Assembly (NCBI RefSeq): GCF_018614615.1 | Contig: NZ_JAGGOK010000056.1 | Span: 186,001 to 250,000 of the forward strand | DNA length: 64,000 nucleotides | Reading direction: 5' to 3' | DNA from: Streptomyces sp. ISL-100 | Lineage (GTDB): Bacteria; Actinomycetota; Actinomycetes; Streptomycetales; Streptomycetaceae | Shown: positions 63,256-64,000 of the stretch, in pieces | Layout: each line of letters begins with the position of its first letter | Position numbering within the stretch: position 1 is the first letter of the stretch | Program-made: the position numbers and the translations under genes | Notes under the pieces: generated by a model | What the model saw: only the letters and a program-made list of their open reading frames with translations | Databases searched by the model: none | What the model was told of the DNA's origin: nothing

Positions 63256-63496
63256 TTCTTGAGACGCTGTACCGGAAGCCATAAACCCTTGCGAATCCGG
63301 CGTATCGTGCTCTGGCGAAGGGTGAGGGCCGTCCCGCACAATGCAGTGCCGCTGGTCACAGGGCCTCCAAGAAGCGAGACACATGGTCCGCCGACCGGAA
63401 GCGACCGATAAACTGGTCCCGGACCGACGCCGGGCGCAGCTCCCGGTCCGTTCCATCAATGCTCAGCCAGCAGCCGCTGCAACCCCAGGGAGCGAT

Positions 63497-64000
63497 GTGT
63501 CCCGCCGCCTGTTCACCTCGGAGTCCGTGACCGAGGGCCACCCCGACAAGATCGCTGACCAGATCAGCGACACGATCCTCGACGCGCTCCTGCGGGAGGA
63601 CCCGGCTTCCCGGGTCGCCGTGGAGACCTTGATCACCACTGGCCTGGTGCACGTCGCCGGCGAGGTGACCACCAAGGCCTACGCAGACATTCCCACGCTC
63701 GTACGCAACAAGATCCTCGACATCGGGTACGACTCCTCGAAGAAGGGCTTCGACGGCGCCTCCTGCGGCGTGTCGGTGTCCATCGGCGCGCAGTCTCCCG
63801 ACATCGCCCAGGGTGTCGACACGGCGTACGAGACGCGGGTCGAAGGCGACGAGGACGAGCTCGACAAGCAGGGCGCGGGCGACCAGGGCCTGATGTTCGG
63901 CTATGCGTGCGACGAGACGCCCGAGCTGATGCCGCTGCCGATCCACCTGGCGCACCGGCTCTCGCGCCGGCTGTCCGAGGTCCGCAAGAACGGGACGATC
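63497..64000 (+). CDS. metK: S-adenosylmethionine synthase (partial, 3' end outside window)
   Basis: The first 168 residues of the ATP:methionine adenosyltransferase that makes SAM. VTEGHPDK at 11-18 supplies the ATP-binding histidine, FDGASCGVSVSIGAQSPDIAQGV follows, and GDQGLMFGYACDETPELMPLP is present at about 133-153. GTG 63497 follows AGGGAG by four bases. The reading frame is open upstream to an ATG at 63341, but those 52 codons do not resemble the conserved N-terminus. The 241-base upstream region has no recognisable SAM-I, SAM-II or SAM-IV aptamer; control of metK is not visible. Confidence 0.96.
   Translation, partial: MSRRLFTSESVTEGHPDKIADQISDTILDALLREDPASRVAVETLITTGLVHVAGEVTTKAYADIPTLVRNKILDIGYDSSKKGFDGASCGVSVSIGAQSPDIAQGVDTAYETRVEGDEDELDKQGAGDQGLMFGYACDETPELMPLPIHLAHRLSRRLSEVRKNGTI

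Noticed and set aside
63256..63496. SAM riboswitch upstream of metK
   Set aside because: I could not find the conserved SAM-I or SAM-IV core helices; leader is only GC-rich.

Overview
The window is 64 kb of chromosome from a high-GC actinomycete, almost certainly a Streptomyces. The evidence is strong third-position G/C bias, many GTG and TTG starts, frequent 4-base ATGA/GTGA gene overlaps, and clear orthologues of BldD and of the actinobacterial nucleoid protein sIHF. The gene order (thrS, HIT, pgsA-patA-pimA, pdxST, yebC, ruvCAB, yajC-secDF, apt-rel, hisS, rarA, rpsD, alaS, ruvX-mltG-aro, efp-nusB, bldD, pyr, sihf-gmk-rpoZ-coaBC-metK) is the conserved Streptomyces core. I see no insertion sequence, prophage, CRISPR array, tRNA or rRNA gene.

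Layout. 1-5.3 kb: a partial exonuclease, two conserved hypotheticals, thrS and a K+ channel-like protein. 5.4-13 kb: phosphatidylinositol mannoside synthesis (HIT protein, pgsA, acyltransferase, pimA) with an EF-G-like GTPase and a membrane protein set inside it on the other strand. 13-19 kb: pyridoxal phosphate synthase pdxST, yebC and the Holliday-junction operon ruvCAB. 18.5-25.4 kb: yajC-secD-secF-apt, then the ppGpp enzyme rel. 25.5-36 kb: DUF349 protein, cyclophilin, MBL hydrolase, hisS, a VKOR-type protein, rarA, an iron-box-controlled DUF2470 gene, rpsD and a large NTPase-TPR protein. 36-50 kb: alaS, ruvX, mltG, the aro genes, a P-loop kinase-like protein, a degenerate M24 peptidase, efp and nusB. 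49.7-60.4 kb: bldD, divergent from the pyrR-pyrB-pyrC-X-carA-carB-pyrD-pyrF run. 60.4-64 kb: sihf, gmk, rpoZ, coaBC and the 5' part of metK.

Regulation visible in the sequence. Both DNA-repair units, ruvCAB and rarA, carry RecA-NDp/PafBC-type promoters (TTGTCRGTG-N8-TAnnnT), and rarA looks leaderless from it. The DUF2470 gene has a near-perfect DmdR/IdeR iron box. bldD has two abutting BldD boxes. pyrR has a PyrR-binding-loop hairpin whose lower stem would cover its own Shine-Dalgarno. The sihf leader holds an unusual nested inverted repeat. apt contains what seems to be the only TTA codon in the window, a possible bldA dependence. Strong hairpin terminators separate most units.

The most interesting items are the PafBC promoter pair, the structured sihf leader, the iron box, the apt TTA codon, and an M24 protein beside efp whose metal ligands are largely replaced. 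All function calls are from motif and order reading by eye; no search was run.
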